Program-made: the position numbers and the translations under genes | Notes under the pieces: generated by a model | The model's database searches: none | The model's input: only the letters and a program-made list of their open reading frames with translations | What the model was told of the DNA's origin: nothing | Assembly (NCBI GenBank): GCA_017962285.1 | Contig: JAGCVR010000179.1 | Location: 1-7,492, forward strand | Length of the DNA stretch: 7,492 nt | DNA from: Muribaculaceae bacterium | GTDB lineage: Bacteria; Bacteroidota; Bacteroidia; Bacteroidales; Muribaculaceae | Reading direction: 5' to 3' | Part shown: positions 6,975-7,492 of the stretch, piece after piece | Layout: every line of letters begins with the position of its first letter | How positions within the stretch are numbered: position 1 is the first letter of the stretch

Positions 6975-7011
6975 TTTTTTACACCTTTTTTAACCAATCT
7001 TATTAACCAAT
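6975..7011. promoter_or_regulatory. Phased A-tracts and tandem ATTGGTTAA repeat upstream of the promoter
   Basis: Two T6 runs on the plus strand (6975-6980 and 6986-6991), 11 bp start to start, are A-tracts on the transcribed side in helical phase. They are followed by TTAACCAAT at 6990-6998 and again at 7003-7011, a 9-bp direct repeat with 13-bp period. The block sits roughly 60 to 95 bp upstream of the predicted transcription start, where DNA bending or an activator site would be plausible. Function is inferred from position only. Confidence 0.4.
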
Positions 7012-7073
7012 AACACTTAATCCTCCCCAAATCGGATATGAAGAGGGTGCTGCAAAAATCACCGCATAAGGAG

Positions 7074-7195
7074 TGTCGCGACATCGCCGCCGCGATGACT
7101 TAGAGGAGACAATGTCAGCGGAATCTCGGAGAGATTCGCGTAGCAAGAACCCCATGTTGTGTCGCGTTCAGCGACCTACATGGGGAAATCCGAGA
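7074..7195. repeat. Cluster of inverted repeats (REP-like intergenic element)
   Basis: At least four hairpin-forming units lie in about 120 bp: the palindrome TGTCGCGACA (7074-7083); CATCGC/GCGATG (7082-7087 with 7092-7097); GAATCTC-gga-GAGATTC (7121-7137); and a two-part hairpin with outer arms CCCCATGT (7150-7157) and ACATGGGG (7178-7185) and inner arms GTCGC/GCGAC (7161-7165 with 7171-7175). TCTCGGA (7124-7130) and TCCGAGA (7189-7195) also pair across the last hairpin, and GTGTCGCG occurs twice (7073-7080, 7159-7166). The stretch is GC-richer than the flanking AT-rich spacer and has no convincing ORF. It resembles dispersed REP/MITE-like repeats, but other genomic copies cannot be seen here. 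A structured RNA is the alternative. Confidence 0.55.
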
Positions 7196-7240
7196 CACCA
7201 TCCCATCCCAACCTCGTTTTGATACGGTCTGACCACAGGT

Positions 7241-7278
7241 AAAAAAAGACCTTGCGGGCACTGAGCCAGCAAGGTCTT
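7241..7278 (-). terminator. Intrinsic terminator of the ferredoxin gene
   Basis: On the minus strand AAGACCTTGC (7269-7278) pairs perfectly with GCAAGGTCTT (7246-7255) across a 13-nt loop. Including the two T residues at the stem base, a run of seven T (7241-7247) follows. It begins 25 nt after the ferredoxin stop. No T-run exists on the other side, so it acts only on minus-strand transcription and insulates the downstream operon from the ferredoxin gene. Confidence 0.92.
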
Positions 7279-7303
7279 CAAGAAATCCTTTTCTAAATGT
7301 GTC

Positions 7304-7471
7304 TTAGCCTGGAAGAATTGCCTCGTTGGGGCAAGATTCTGCACAAGTGCCGCAATCAATGCAGATGTCCGGATCAATTACGTAAATTTCACCTTCGCTG
7401 ATTGCGCCTGTTGGACAAACCGACTGGCATGTTCCACAAGCAACACAATTGTCATTAATAACGTATGCCAT
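7304..7471 (-). CDS. Bacterial-type 2[4Fe-4S] ferredoxin
   Basis: A 55-residue soluble electron carrier. It starts MAYVINDNCVACGTC and carries two complete cluster motifs: Cys9-x2-Cys12-x2-Cys15-x3-Cys19-Pro and Cys37-x2-Cys40-x2-Cys43-x3-Cys47-Pro. The two halves are internally repeated (CVACGTCQSVCPTGAI and CIDCGTCAESCPNEAI), as in clostridial-type ferredoxins. In anaerobes these small proteins pass low-potential electrons between pyruvate:ferredoxin oxidoreductase, hydrogenase, Rnf and similar enzymes; no partner is visible here. The length is typical. The ATG at 7469-7471 is the only sensible start, with an AT-rich upstream region and no Shine-Dalgarno sequence. A strong terminator follows, so it probably ends its own short transcript, separate from the envelope operon. 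Only 21 bases upstream are visible, so its promoter cannot be assigned. Confidence 0.96.
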   Translation of the reverse strand: MAYVINDNCVACGTCQSVCPTGAISEGEIYVIDPDICIDCGTCAESCPNEAILPG

Positions 7472-7492
7472 TTTAGTAAAGTATAAAATAAA

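Noticed and set aside
6884..7084. Minus-strand ORF of 66 residues
   Set aside because: It runs through the promoter, the A-tracts and the edge of the repeat cluster, and reads as Cys/Ile/Lys-rich noise typical of AT-rich spacer.
7168..7377. Minus-strand ORF of 69 residues
   Set aside because: Overlaps the ferredoxin in another frame and includes the terminator; the ferredoxin with eight ordered cysteines is clearly the real gene.
1..7492. Search for CRISPR arrays, tRNA/rRNA genes, transposases, toxin-antitoxin or defence genes
   Set aside because: No regularly spaced repeats, RNA gene signatures, transposase motifs or defence domains were seen; the window is core envelope genes plus a ferredoxin.

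Overview
The window looks like a chromosomal segment of a Bacteroidota bacterium, probably order Bacteroidales and plausibly Prevotella-like. Three things point there: the gene order (porG-like beta-barrel gene, uppS, bamA, two ompH/skp genes), a promoter with the TAnnTTTG -7 box typical of the phylum, and the absence of clear Shine-Dalgarno sequences. Base composition is moderate, with AT-rich gaps between genes. Genus assignment is an inference. All recognised genes lie on the minus strand, so the window is transcribed from high to low coordinates.

Layout in transcription order. A 55-residue 2[4Fe-4S] ferredoxin (7304-7471) ends the upstream unit and is followed by a strong intrinsic terminator (7241-7278). 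Next comes a gene-free stretch of about 490 bases (6812-7303). It holds a dense cluster of inverted repeats resembling a dispersed REP-type element (7074-7195), a tandem 9-bp repeat and two helically phased A-tracts (6975-7011), a good promoter (6923-6953), and a leader of about 130 nt with a possible 19-codon upstream ORF. The promoter appears to drive a tightly packed operon: a putative surface lipoprotein with a beta-propeller-like C-terminal half (5297-6787), a DUF6089/PorG-like outer-membrane barrel (4626-5294), undecaprenyl diphosphate synthase UppS (3844-4605), the Omp85 insertase BamA (1197-3839), and two Skp/OmpH-like periplasmic chaperones (563-1087 and 25-522). A further gene may begin at the left edge (start codon 14-16).

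Together the genes form an envelope-biogenesis block. UppS makes the C55 lipid carrier for peptidoglycan and surface glycans. Skp-like chaperones carry unfolded outer-membrane proteins across the periplasm, and BamA inserts them. The PorG-like barrel belongs to a family whose Porphyromonas gingivalis member is a type IX secretion component encoded in the same neighbourhood. The first gene encodes a lipoprotein whose acidic residues after the lipidated cysteine resemble the Bacteroidota surface-export signal.

This is mostly conserved core biology; I see no defence island, prophage, insertion sequence, CRISPR array, tRNA or rRNA. The items most worth a second look are the surface lipoprotein leading the bamA operon, the Tyr/Asn-rich segment in the BamA barrel, the intergenic inverted-repeat cluster, the regulatory region with its possible leader ORF, and a perfect 16-bp palindrome between bamA and the first ompH gene.
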